The notes beneath the pieces were generated by a model. It searched no databases. It was not told the origin of the DNA and saw only the letters and a list, made by a program, of their open reading frames with translations. The position numbers and the translations under genes were made by a program. DNA of 64,000 nucleotides. Source: Ruminiclostridium papyrosolvens DSM 2782 (lineage in GTDB: Bacteria > Bacillota > Clostridia > Acetivibrionales > DSM-1351). This document shows positions 16,383-24,890 of the stretch, piece by piece (position 1 is the stretch's first letter; every line of letters starts with the position of its first letter). The stretch lies in NCBI RefSeq assembly GCF_029318685.1, contig NZ_CP119677.1, forward strand, positions 682,001 through 746,000. The letters run 5' to 3'.

Positions 16383-18344
16383 ATGAAGAGTATTACAAAA
16401 TATTCAAATCTTTTTAAGCCAATTACTATTGGTAACTTACTATTTAAAAACAGAATTTTTTCAGCACCTACGTCATTGAATTGGGGAGCAGTTGATGGCA
16501 ATCTTACTCCCGAGACAATAGCATACTATGAGTTAAAGGCAAGGGGCGGTGCAGCCGTTGTGACGATGGGAGAAAGTATTGTACATACTCTTACAGGAAA
16601 ATCACATGACCGTCAGATTGAATTAGATAACCCAACTTCTCTTGTTGGATTATCTCAATTGGCCAAGGCTATTAAAAGACACGGCGCAGTTCCAAGTGCA
16701 GAGCTGTCTCACGGCGGAAAATGGGGAGGGCTTATCAGCATGGCAGGCAGCTTGAAAGCTGACAGGGTTGCCTATGGACCAAGTGCAGAAATGACAGAAG
16801 CTGGTGAAGTGAAGGAAATGCCTGAGAAACTGTTGCTAGAGATTATTGAATCATTTGGAAAGGGTGCAGCAGTACTGAAACGCGCAGGATTTGAAATGTG
16901 CATGGTTCATGCAGGGCATGGATGGTTCTTCGGACAGTTTTTATCACCCAAAACAAATCACCGTACTGACCGGTTTGGCGGAAGCTTTGAAAATAGAGCA
17001 AGAGTACTTGTCATGGCATTGGAATCTATCCGAAGGAATGTAGGACCCGGATTTCCTATTGAAGTACGTATGAGCGGGGATGAGTTTATAAGCGGCGGTA
17101 TTACTGCTGAAGAAGGAATAAAGCTTGCGAAGACGATTGAAGGTAAATGTGATTTGATAAATGTGTCAGCCGGAATGCATGAAAATCTTGAGTTGTATAT
17201 CAGAACCCATCCAACGCAGTTCGCAGAAAAAGGGCCCAATGTTTATCTGGCAGAAGCAATCAGAAAAGAAGTAAAAATTCCTGTTTCAACAGTAGGAGCA
17301 ATTGTGGATCCGGAAATGATGGAAGAAATAATTGCATCAGGTAAAGCTGACATTGTTGAGTTAGGCAGACCATTACTGGCTGATCCTTATCTACCAAATA
17401 AGCTGCGTGAGGGTAAAGAAAAGGAAATTACGAAGTGTCTCCGGTGCATGGGATGCTTCGGAGAATCATTAAAGACAGAGACAACTTCTTGTACGGTTAA
17501 TCCCGTCATTGGGAATGAATTTAATGAGTGGATAGCAAAAAGTCAGCCGACTACTCCAAAAAAGGTTATGATTATTGGCGGAGGCCCCGGAGGAATGAAG
17601 GCCGCTATCACAGCGGCAGAACGGGGGCACGATGTAGTGTTGTATGAAAAGTCCGATACATTGGGAGGCGCACTTAAATTTGCAAAATATGTAGACTTCA
17701 AGTATGGATTATATGAATTCAAAGAAGTATTGGAGTATCTGTTGAAAAAAAGTACTGTTTGTATTCATATGAATACAGAAGCAACTACTGAAACTGTAGA
17801 ATCAGAAAATCCGGATGTATTATTGCTTGCAGTTGGTGCATCCCCAATACTTCCATGTATAAAGGGAATTGACGGAAAAAATGTTAAGTTGGCAGAAGAT
17901 GTATATGGAAACGAAAATCAAGTTGGTGAAACTGTAGTAATTCTCGGAGGCGGATTGGTTGGCTGTGAAACAGCGGCGCATTTGGCGAGAAGAGGGAAAA
18001 AAGTAACGATTGTAGAAATGAGACAGGATATAGCATTAGATTCAGAAGTATTCTACCGTACTGCTATGAAAGTTGATTTGAGCAGAAATAATGTAAAAGT
18101 TATAACTAATGCTATAGGCTTGGCAGTAAATGAAGTTGGACTTGTCATTAAAACTCAGGACGGAAATGAAAAGCTGATAAAAGCAGAAACTGTCATTAGT
18201 GCAGCCGGGTATCGTGCAGACCATGTGCTTTTTCAAGAAATGAGCAACGCAGCTCCGGTTGTACAGATAATTGGAGATTGCAGAAGACCGGGTAAAGTTA
18301 CTAATGCAGTATCGGATGGATATTATATAGCACTTGATATATGA
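16383..18344 (+). CDS. 2-enoate-reductase-like NADH:flavin oxidoreductase (2 of 2)
   Basis: A 653-residue paralogue of the preceding protein with the same architecture. FMN barrel segments are LSHGGKWGG, HAGHGWFFGQFLSP and NHRTDRFGGS. The iron-sulfur set is the same C-x2-C-x2-C-x11-C spacing (CLRCMGC...SCTVNP), followed by FAD (VMIIGGGPGGMKAA) and NAD (VVILGGGLVGCETAA) folds. ATG 16383 behind GGGGGATGTAAAG is chosen although the frame is open 38 codons further into the previous gene. Two such reductases in series suggest two different double bonds, or forward and reverse halves of a pathway as with the BaiCD/BaiH pair of bile-acid dehydroxylation. The substrate here is unknown. Confidence 0.92.
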   Translation: MKSITKYSNLFKPITIGNLLFKNRIFSAPTSLNWGAVDGNLTPETIAYYELKARGGAAVVTMGESIVHTLTGKSHDRQIELDNPTSLVGLSQLAKAIKRHGAVPSAELSHGGKWGGLISMAGSLKADRVAYGPSAEMTEAGEVKEMPEKLLLEIIESFGKGAAVLKRAGFEMCMVHAGHGWFFGQFLSPKTNHRTDRFGGSFENRARVLVMALESIRRNVGPGFPIEVRMSGDEFISGGITAEEGIKLAKTIEGKCDLINVSAGMHENLELYIRTHPTQFAEKGPNVYLAEAIRKEVKIPVSTVGAIVDPEMMEEIIASGKADIVELGRPLLADPYLPNKLREGKEKEITKCLRCMGCFGESLKTETTSCTVNPVIGNEFNEWIAKSQPTTPKKVMIIGGGPGGMKAAITAAERGHDVVLYEKSDTLGGALKFAKYVDFKYGLYEFKEVLEYLLKKSTVCIHMNTEATTETVESENPDVLLLAVGASPILPCIKGIDGKNVKLAEDVYGNENQVGETVVILGGGLVGCETAAHLARRGKKVTIVEMRQDIALDSEVFYRTAMKVDLSRNNVKVITNAIGLAVNEVGLVIKTQDGNEKLIKAETVISAAGYRADHVLFQEMSNAAPVVQIIGDCRRPGKVTNAVSDGYYIALDI

Positions 18345-18359
18345 AAGAATGTTAAAAGA

Positions 18360-18393
18360 AAAGTTCCTGCATATAGATTCGCGGGAACTTTTT
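18360..18393. terminator. Bidirectional terminator
   Basis: An 11-bp stem, AAAGTTCCTGC (18360-18370) with GCGGGAACTTT (18381-18391, one G-T pair), is followed by a T run on + and preceded by an A run. It sits between the convergent reductase gene and the FGGY kinase gene. Confidence 0.8.
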
Positions 18394-18413
18394 ATTTGGG
18401 AATATTTAGAAAA

Positions 18414-19970
18414 CTATCTAGTCAATTTGGATATGGTTTCCTTCAACTGCTTCAGGTCAGAATCAAGATGCTTATACATATCGATATAAAGGGGATACAT
18501 TTGGTCATATGCATCAGTCCATTCTTTTATTGGCTGAATAATTTCTTTTACAGTTACTAGTTTTTCCATGCTATTTGTAATATCTGGGAATACTCCTACG
18601 GCTTGTCCTGCTATCAGTGTATCACCAAAAGGAACATCGCCCGATTTTTCATCAAGAATGTGTACGGGAATATTAAGCATAGAGGCTTTTATCTGAGACC
18701 AGATACGATTCTTTGAACCGCCTCCCGTGATGCGCAGCGAATCAACCTTGGCACCGGTTTCTTTAATTGTAGATATGACATGTCGCAGTGCAAATGCAGT
18801 TCCTTCTAATACGGAACGGATTATTTCTTTTCTCTCAGTATCTAAAGATAATCCGATAAACATTCCTCGTGCATATGAATTCCAAAGTGGTGCACGTTCA
18901 CCCATAAGATAAGGAAAGAACATTACTCCTTTGCTTCCGGCACAGGATTCCTTTGCAAGTTGTTTCATATATTCGTAAACATCTAAATCATGCTCATTTG
19001 CAAAGTCTTTTTCTGCTTTTCCAAAAGTATCCAGGTACCACTTTAGGGCTGCACCGGTTGTACTGAGTGGAGCATCAAATATATATGGCATACCGGAAAT
19101 AGGACAGGGCTTTGTTACAAGAGGAAGATCAGTAGCGCTTGGAATATTATGGCCAACGAACACAAGGGAAGAAGTACCCGAGGATTCTCCGGCTTCTCCC
19201 AGCCTGCTAAGTCCCATTGCATACATTGAGGCTAATGCATCACTGGCACCTGCTATAACGGGGATGCCACTGACTAAACCTGTCTGTGCAGCAGCGGCAG
19301 ATGTTACGTTACCAATGACATCAGTGACTGCCTGAGGCTGTGGCAATAAAGAATTTAGATCGGCACCAATTGTACGTGATACTTCATCAGACCACTTTAA
19401 AGTATTAATGTCAAGGCACTGTGTGCGGGAAGCCTGATCAATATCCATCGTGATTTTTCCAGTCAGTTTGTAGTTGATATATGAACTTGCCTGAACAATC
19501 TGGTAGGTTTTATGGAACAGTTCCGGTTCATTTTTTTTATACCATAGTATTTTATTTGGAAGAAAAACAGTATCCGGCTGTCCGCCAATAATGGATACAT
19601 AACGTTTATACCCGATTTCATTTATAATATACTGCAATTCAGAAGAGGAACGGCTATCCATCCAGATGATTGCGTTACGTAAAGGATTTCCGGCCTTATC
19701 AAGTGGAAGTAGAGTAACTGTCTGTGAACTTACTGAGATACCACGGATACGTTTTACAATATCCTTTCCTGCTTTTTCTGTAATTTCAGACAAAATCTCT
19801 GTGGTATTCTTCCACCACACATCTGCGTCCTGTTCCACCATACCGGTGCCCGGAAATATTAAAGCATTCTGCCTTGATGCAGAAGCAGTAACATTCCCGT
19901 TTTGGTCCATAATGATTCCTTTTACATTTGTAGTACCAAGGTCAATTCCTAATAAGTAGTTTTCCGTCAT
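18414..19970 (-). CDS. FGGY-family carbohydrate kinase (xylulokinase-like)
   Basis: A 518-residue FGGY kinase, which uses ATP to phosphorylate a ketose, polyol or sugar acid. The N-terminal phosphate loop is LLGIDLGTTNVKGIIMD; an IIWMDSRSS substrate segment follows; the C-terminal ATPase core has LRITGGGSKNRIWSQ and the preceding FFPYLMGERAP. It is closest in feel to xylulokinase/gluconate-kinase-type members, but the substrate cannot be named. It is transcribed toward the reductase genes and divergently from the PRD regulator at 20162. With the class II aldolase at 22025 it would form the kinase-aldolase half of a sugar pathway. Confidence 0.9.
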   Translation of the reverse strand: MTENYLLGIDLGTTNVKGIIMDQNGNVTASASRQNALIFPGTGMVEQDADVWWKNTTEILSEITEKAGKDIVKRIRGISVSSQTVTLLPLDKAGNPLRNAIIWMDSRSSSELQYIINEIGYKRYVSIIGGQPDTVFLPNKILWYKKNEPELFHKTYQIVQASSYINYKLTGKITMDIDQASRTQCLDINTLKWSDEVSRTIGADLNSLLPQPQAVTDVIGNVTSAAAAQTGLVSGIPVIAGASDALASMYAMGLSRLGEAGESSGTSSLVFVGHNIPSATDLPLVTKPCPISGMPYIFDAPLSTTGAALKWYLDTFGKAEKDFANEHDLDVYEYMKQLAKESCAGSKGVMFFPYLMGERAPLWNSYARGMFIGLSLDTERKEIIRSVLEGTAFALRHVISTIKETGAKVDSLRITGGGSKNRIWSQIKASMLNIPVHILDEKSGDVPFGDTLIAGQAVGVFPDITNSMEKLVTVKEIIQPIKEWTDAYDQMYPLYIDMYKHLDSDLKQLKETISKLTR

Positions 19971-20116
19971 GTATGTTTCCCTCCATTTTTAATCTTAATT
20001 TTATGCTAACAAAAAAAATATATTATCTCAAAATGCAGTTTGCCGCTATTAAGAGGAAAAGAAATGTTGAATTGAACAGAAAGCACGTATCTGTTAAATA
20101 TATAAAAAAGCGCTTA

Positions 20117-20125
20117 TGCTATACT
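20117..20125 (+). promoter_or_regulatory. Extended -10 promoter for the PRD regulator
   Basis: TGCTATACT (20117-20125) is an extended -10 match (TGn plus TATACT), 37 bp before the regulator start. No good -35 is seen, as is allowed for extended -10 promoters. Confidence 0.4.
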
Positions 20126-20161
20126 TAATATTATCAAATGAGGGAAAGGTGCAGTGATAAA

Positions 20162-21721
20162 ATGGGGGCATTTACATTGAGCATAAGACAGCGAAAACTA
20201 CTTCGCATTTTGAACTCTGCTCATGGCATTTGTACAGGAAATGAATTATCCGGTAAGCTAGGAATTTCGGAAAGAACAGTGAGAAATGACATCAGTGAAA
20301 TAAATCATATGCTGGAACCTTATAGGATATATATTAAAGCTATACACGGAAAAGGATATTTCCTCAAAATTGGTAACAGAAGAGTTTTTCTCGAGTTGAT
20401 TGCAGAAAAAGATAATCTGCTGACAAAAGAAGATAGAATAAAAACACTGCTCCTGAAGCTTATAAAAGGAAATGAATGCATGGATCTGCGCGAGTTAGAG
20501 GATGAAATGTATATCAGCAAGACAACGCTGGAAAATGACTTGAAGATAATAAAAAAACGAATCATGGAAAGCAGGCCTTATCTTGAACTAGTAAGAAATG
20601 GTTATTATGTCAGGCTGGCCGATGACGAAATCAAGAAAAGAAGTATTTTAATTCAATTGTATTGTGAAAATTGGGATTATGATTCAAAAGATGGCATTGT
20701 ACTGGAAGAAAATTTGATTAGTAAGGAGATTTTAAATCAGATTCATATTGTTTTAGAACAGGTTTTGAAAGAGTATAAACTGGAAATAGATGATTATGGG
20801 CTGGTTTATTTAATCATTTCGGTTGCCATAGCATATTTAAGGATTCTGGACGGACACAGATTAAAGAACGTTGATAATATTTGTGAGGAGTTAATAATTC
20901 AAGAAGCATCTGCAGAGATTTGGGAAAAGCTGAACAAACAGTGGCAGTTGGATATTGAGCCTTTGGAATATATATGGCTTGGATGTATTCTAAAACAGTT
21001 AACGGTATTGTGTATCATGGATTATGAAAGTATATTGGAAAAAGTAGAGAAAAAGAGTATTTTTCTGGCATCAACAGTTCTTAATGATATTCAGCAGGAT
21101 TATGATCTGGAATTTTGCAATAATAAAAGGCTTTTTGCCGGAATGGCACTCCATATACAGGCGTTGCTTCATAATATGATTTCATATCACACTCAAAATA
21201 AATATCTGCTGGATGAGATTAGAATTAAGAACCCGTTTTTGGCAGATATTGCATATGATTTGTGTGACAGACTGCAACAAATCTGCAAATTAAATCTTGG
21301 AAAAGAAGAAGAAGATTATCTGTTGCCATTGCTGCTTTCTGTACAAAGGGATTGGCTGCAAAAGTTAAGAGGAGATGGGATAAAAGTAGCAATTGTAAGT
21401 CATCTGAATTCAGACCTGAACTGCTACTTTACCAATAAAATGCAAGAAATTTTCGGGAAGCGTATAAACTTAAATGGGCCTTATCCAATTTATAAAAGAG
21501 AAGCAATTGATGAAATTCAGCCATCATTGATACTTACAACAGTGCAGATGGATGACTTTCAATATTTTTCAGTACCGGTAATTACTGTTTCTCCTTTGGT
21601 TAACGAAGAAGATCGAAAGAAAATAGAGCTATGTTTAAACGAAATTGAGACTCTGCTATTATACACAAGATCAAAAAAATTTGAATCATGCAGAAAGGTT
21701 GAAGATACTGATGAACAGTAA
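20162..21721 (+). CDS. PRD-domain transcriptional regulator (BglG/MtlR-like)
   Basis: A 519-residue PTS-controlled regulator. The N-terminal HTH (ELSGKLGISERTVRNDISEIN) is followed by a second HTH (LEDEMYISKTTLENDLKII), two PRD-like helical domains, and a C-terminal EIIB-like fold starting near KVAIVSHLNSDLNCYF. No EIIA-like domain follows. In the first PRD the usual conserved His position seems to be replaced (LIISVAIAYLR), while ALHIQALLHNM is retained in the second. Such proteins are activators tuned by phosphorylation from HPr and EIIB proteins. No PTS transporter lies in the window. ATG 20162 is preferred; ATG 20138 is also in frame. It probably controls the kinase and aldolase genes beside it. 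Confidence 0.82.
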   Translation: MGAFTLSIRQRKLLRILNSAHGICTGNELSGKLGISERTVRNDISEINHMLEPYRIYIKAIHGKGYFLKIGNRRVFLELIAEKDNLLTKEDRIKTLLLKLIKGNECMDLRELEDEMYISKTTLENDLKIIKKRIMESRPYLELVRNGYYVRLADDEIKKRSILIQLYCENWDYDSKDGIVLEENLISKEILNQIHIVLEQVLKEYKLEIDDYGLVYLIISVAIAYLRILDGHRLKNVDNICEELIIQEASAEIWEKLNKQWQLDIEPLEYIWLGCILKQLTVLCIMDYESILEKVEKKSIFLASTVLNDIQQDYDLEFCNNKRLFAGMALHIQALLHNMISYHTQNKYLLDEIRIKNPFLADIAYDLCDRLQQICKLNLGKEEEDYLLPLLLSVQRDWLQKLRGDGIKVAIVSHLNSDLNCYFTNKMQEIFGKRINLNGPYPIYKREAIDEIQPSLILTTVQMDDFQYFSVPVITVSPLVNEEDRKKIELCLNEIETLLLYTRSKKFESCRKVEDTDEQ

Positions 21722-22024
21722 AATTATATTTTTAGTTATGGATGGTACGTCGAAACAATCAAGAGTCTAAGGAAAAATTATTTTAAAACTAGGTTTACTA
21801 TAATACTGCAGATATAAACATATTATATTAAAACGTTAATATTGAACATAAAAAAAGAAACTGTCATGTCAATACCAGATATAAGCCATTATACTTATCT
21901 TAAAGATAGAAAAGGGAAATTATTCAGAAAATGAAAAGGGTTTTGTAATTATAGCAGAAACACTTTTTAAGGAAATGAGACTGGATAGTTGCAACAATAA
22001 GAGTAATGGAAAGGATGAATAATC
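21722..22024. other. Intergenic region before the aldolase gene
   Basis: About 300 bp of AT-rich DNA. Only an AAGGATG ribosome site just before ATG 22025 is clear; I see no terminator, RNA motif or gene remnant I can support. Confidence 0.5.
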
Positions 22025-22663
22025 ATGAAATATGAAAAAATCAGAAAACAGGTATTGGATGCAATTTTAGAAGCGGTAGATATGGGACTGATTAAAGGAA
22101 CATCCGGCAATATTGCAGTGAAAGATGATGAAGAAGATGTTGTAGCAATTACCCCAAGTGGCATAGCATATAAAACAATGAAAGTTGAGGATATTGCAAT
22201 TGTTGATATGAATGGAAAATGGCTGGATGGCCCATATAAACCATCATCAGAAGCTCCTATGCACACAGCAGTGCTAAGAGCAAGAAAAGATATGAAAGCG
22301 ACCGTACATACTCATGGAATGTATGCAACAATTATGGCAATGTATGACAACGATTTACTGCCAACAACTCCACCACAAGCGGAATTTGCGCCAGTAAAAA
22401 TTGTTCCTTTTACAATGCCGGGAAGTAATGACCTTGCACAGAAAGTTGTAGATACACTGGGAGATGGAAGAGCGGTACTATTAAAGAACCATGGAATGTT
22501 CTGCTGTGGTAAAGATATTAAGTCTGCTATGGCAGCAACAGTATATACAGAAGAGATGGCGACTACTGCATATTATGCAAAGTTGATAGGAATATTCAAA
22601 CCATTGCCTGAAGAAGCAATTCAAAAAATGAAGGAATTAATTGCTGCAGATCAAGCGGTTTAA
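22025..22663 (+). CDS. Class II aldolase/adducin family protein (fuculose-phosphate aldolase-like)
   Basis: A 212-residue zinc-dependent class II aldolase or L-ribulose-5-phosphate 4-epimerase family member. It has GLIKGTSGNIAVK at the N-terminus, SSEAPMHTAVL (catalytic Glu region), the zinc-binding VHTHG and the later LLKNHGMFCCG histidine. Length and layout fit L-fuculose-phosphate-type aldolases, which release DHAP plus an aldehyde. It stands apart, 300 bp after the PRD regulator and 150 bp before the HPr-like gene. It likely acts after the FGGY kinase at 18414, and its aldehyde product could feed the iron alcohol dehydrogenase at 10142. Confidence 0.88.
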   Translation: MKYEKIRKQVLDAILEAVDMGLIKGTSGNIAVKDDEEDVVAITPSGIAYKTMKVEDIAIVDMNGKWLDGPYKPSSEAPMHTAVLRARKDMKATVHTHGMYATIMAMYDNDLLPTTPPQAEFAPVKIVPFTMPGSNDLAQKVVDTLGDGRAVLLKNHGMFCCGKDIKSAMAATVYTEEMATTAYYAKLIGIFKPLPEEAIQKMKELIAADQAV

Positions 22664-22815
22664 TGTATTAATAGCTTGGTTATTTCATTTAAAGGGACTT
22701 CAGGCAAGTCTGAAGTTTAATAAGGCCAACGGGATGGAAGTTTATACATTATGTTTTATATAAGAAATTTATTTATATCTGAATTAGGGTATATTTAGAA
22801 AAGGGGGAAAAACAT

Positions 22816-23049
22816 ATGATTAAATCAATTAAGATAAAAAACATTGAAGACATTGAGAAAGTAAACCGTATTGTATGCAAATATCCATTTGATGTATGGA
22901 TACATGGTAAGAGTGGTATGGCTGATGCCAAATCTATTCTGGGAATGTTTATATTAAAGCTGGATGAACCATTAACCATGGTTGTTCCGGATGATGCCGC
23001 TACTGATAAATTGTTCAAGGAACTTGAAGATTATCTGCATTATAATTAG
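22816..23049 (+). CDS. HPr-like protein lacking the phosphorylatable His
   Basis: A 77-residue protein with the HPr fold pattern. The HPr Ser46 region is kept (DAKSILGMFILKL), as is the C-terminal helix (ATDKLFKELEDYL). The usual Gly-Leu-His-Ala-Arg active-site segment is replaced by an Ile-Glu-Asp-Ile-Glu stretch, so it cannot act as an EI-to-EII phosphocarrier. Loss of His15 with retention of Ser46 recalls Bacillus Crh, a CcpA co-regulator, and similar His-less proteins occur in Clostridia. ATG 22816 follows AAAGGGGG. Co-localised with a PRD regulator and aldolase, it may be a regulatory input. Function is inferred. Confidence 0.75.
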   Translation: MIKSIKIKNIEDIEKVNRIVCKYPFDVWIHGKSGMADAKSILGMFILKLDEPLTMVVPDDAATDKLFKELEDYLHYN

Positions 23050-23133
23050 AAATATCATGCTCAATAGTGCTTACTAGTACCATGAATTGCTAGAGAATTA
23101 ACTTTACTTGAAAGTATCTGAATAATGTTGGGC

Positions 23134-23178
23134 AAAATCTCCTCCGGACAATAGTTTAATTGTAAAGAGGAGATTTTT
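23134..23178 (+). terminator. Intrinsic terminator after the HPr-like gene
   Basis: An 11-bp stem, AAAATCTCCTC (23134-23144) with GAGGAGATTTT (23167-23177), has an inner ACAAT/ATTGT pairing and a T tract. It marks the right end of the catabolic island. The 180 bp from here to 23357 hold nothing else recognisable. Confidence 0.8.
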
Positions 23179-23357
23179 GATATATATTACAATTTGTAGT
23201 ATAACCATTACGCCTTATGCTCGTATTGTTTGCAATTGCCTGATATTCCATTTCACAGCATTAGTCTGTATAATAATATGGCTACATACCAGTTTAAAAC
23301 TACGAAAGTTATTTATGGACTGTTTGTCGTAATTTGTTGTTGCAAAGGAGAGATATT

Positions 23358-23840
23358 ATGAAGGTTGCGGTGTTTCACGGGAGTCCCCGAAAGGGTAATA
23401 CCTATAAGGCTACAAAAATCTTTTTAGATGAGTTGACAAAATACAAAGATGTTCAATACACCGAGTTTTTTCTTCCTGAAGCCATGCCGGAGTTTTGCAC
23501 TGGGTGTCAACTTTGCCTTGGCAACCCGTATGAAAAATGTCCTCATTCAAAATACGTAACTCCAATTTTGAACACAATAATTAATTCTGATGCACTGATA
23601 TTTACCACTCCTCATTTTGGCGCTTGCAGCATGTCATCTTGTATGAAAAACTTATTGGACCATCTGGACTTTTTGACAATGAATATTGCTCCCAGAGCCG
23701 AGCTGTTTAAAAAGAAAGTATTTATTATTACGACAGGTGCAGGTTCTATTGCAGCCATAAAACCAATTAAGAAATATATATTATCATGCCAGACAAGAGT
23801 ACCCATATATTTCTACGATTTTCATGTATCACATGTTTAA
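23358..23840 (+). CDS. NADPH-dependent FMN reductase/flavodoxin-fold protein, apparently shortened
   Basis: A 160-residue flavodoxin-like fold. It has the FMN phosphate loop FHGSPRKGNTYKA and the FCTGCQLCLG Cys segment common in clostridial iron-sulfur flavoprotein relatives, then DALIFTTPHFG and MKNLLDHLDF. Relatives usually continue some 30-60 residues beyond the point where this one stops (PIYFYDFHVSHV), so the C-terminal helix is probably lost. The adjacent decayed ABC gene supports local erosion. ATG 23358 follows AAAGGAG, so translation may still occur. Confidence in fold is high; in function, low. Confidence 0.65.
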   Translation: MKVAVFHGSPRKGNTYKATKIFLDELTKYKDVQYTEFFLPEAMPEFCTGCQLCLGNPYEKCPHSKYVTPILNTIINSDALIFTTPHFGACSMSSCMKNLLDHLDFLTMNIAPRAELFKKKVFIITTGAGSIAAIKPIKKYILSCQTRVPIYFYDFHVSHV

Positions 23841-23960
23841 GTTTATATTAAGGAAATACGTTGGTATAGGCAAATATCCATATACATCGGGCATTCTTTA
23901 ACCGGAGTGTCTTTTCTTATGTCCAGATTCAGAAAGAAGTTGGTATATTTGATTTTCATT

Positions 23961-24379
23961 ATGGTGGAAATTTATAACCGTAAAAGAACTCATGCCGGTA
24001 ATGGATGTAAAAAATATGATAATTACCAGGGGGATTTATTCGTTTTATGCAACTAATATGGTGAAAGGAGTTGATAAAATTAATGCTCTTGAGGTAATAC
24101 AATTTTTTGCTAAAATTAAGAAAGTGTAACATTTGCGAAGGAACTGGAACTTGATTTATTAAAAAAATCAACAGTCTTTCACTGGGACAGCAGAGAAAAC
24201 TTCAGCTTGTTATAGCAACCATTGGAGAACCAGAAATTCTTGTATTAGACGAGCCAACAGCTGGTCTGGATCACAAGGTTGTATGTGCATTGCTGTTGCT
24301 TACATTTTACCTCACAGTTAATATAATATTAGGCCTATATGTGTTTCGGAGACAAGATGAGCTGAATTACAGCGAATGA
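23961..24379 (+). pseudogene. Decayed ABC transporter (ATPase and permease remnant)
   Basis: The open stretch 24155-24379 reads LSLGQQRKLQLVIA then ILVLDEPTAGLD, the ABC signature and Walker B/D-loop. It then switches within a few residues to a hydrophobic segment LLLLTFYLTVNIILGLYVF and ends like an ABC-2 permease tail. This indicates an internal deletion fusing ATPase and permease. Upstream, another frame open to TAA at 24129 (ending VIQFFAKIKKV) reads like an earlier piece of the same gene, separated by frameshift. Walker A is absent. No intact start or ribosome site remains. Confidence 0.65.
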
Positions 24380-24413
24380 ATAAATGGTATATGGGAGTGG
24401 AAAGGAGATATAT

Positions 24414-24890
24414 ATGAAAAAGAAGACGTCTTTGATTGTACTAATAATTTTTATCGTCCTTGCAATATTAGTAGGTTTTGTTCTTGTTAATAAGGGTGAT
24501 GGTCCTGTTGCCGGTATGATATTGGCAGATAAAGTTTTGGATGATATACATAAATATAACAGTGCTGAAGAGAAACAAGGCAAAGAAATCTACCTTGTAG
24601 TATCAAAAGAATATAATAAATTTGAGGAAGACTATAAAACCAGCATTCCGGAATCTGAAAATTTATATTCAACCATCCACATTGTAGAATGTCCTAAAGG
24701 TTCTGAGTTTACGGGAAAATGGCTGAAACATGACGAGGTCATAAAAGAGGATGTAGTAACCTTGACTACGGATTCTGAAGGCGTAGTTTCATTTATGCTT
24801 GATGGTGATAATGTAAGTAGAGGCGGTTATAGTTTTGAATTATATGAAGGAGACAGAAAGATATTTGAAAAGACATTTTCTGTAGAATGA
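24414..24890 (+). CDS. Membrane-anchored protein of unknown function in a sigma-factor operon
   Basis: A 158-residue protein with one N-terminal membrane segment (LIVLIIFIVLAILVGFVLV, residues about 6-24) and an outside domain of about 130 residues. A Lys-rich start precedes the helix and there is no lipobox. ATG 24414 follows AAAGGAG; an in-frame ATG at 24384 lacks a site. The gene overlaps the ECF sigma gene by 4 bp (ATGA), so the two are translationally coupled. It could sense an envelope signal for the sigma factor or be its target. I do not recognise the domain. Confidence 0.7.
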   Translation: MKKKTSLIVLIIFIVLAILVGFVLVNKGDGPVAGMILADKVLDDIHKYNSAEEKQGKEIYLVVSKEYNKFEEDYKTSIPESENLYSTIHIVECPKGSEFTGKWLKHDEVIKEDVVTLTTDSEGVVSFMLDGDNVSRGGYSFELYEGDRKIFEKTFSVE

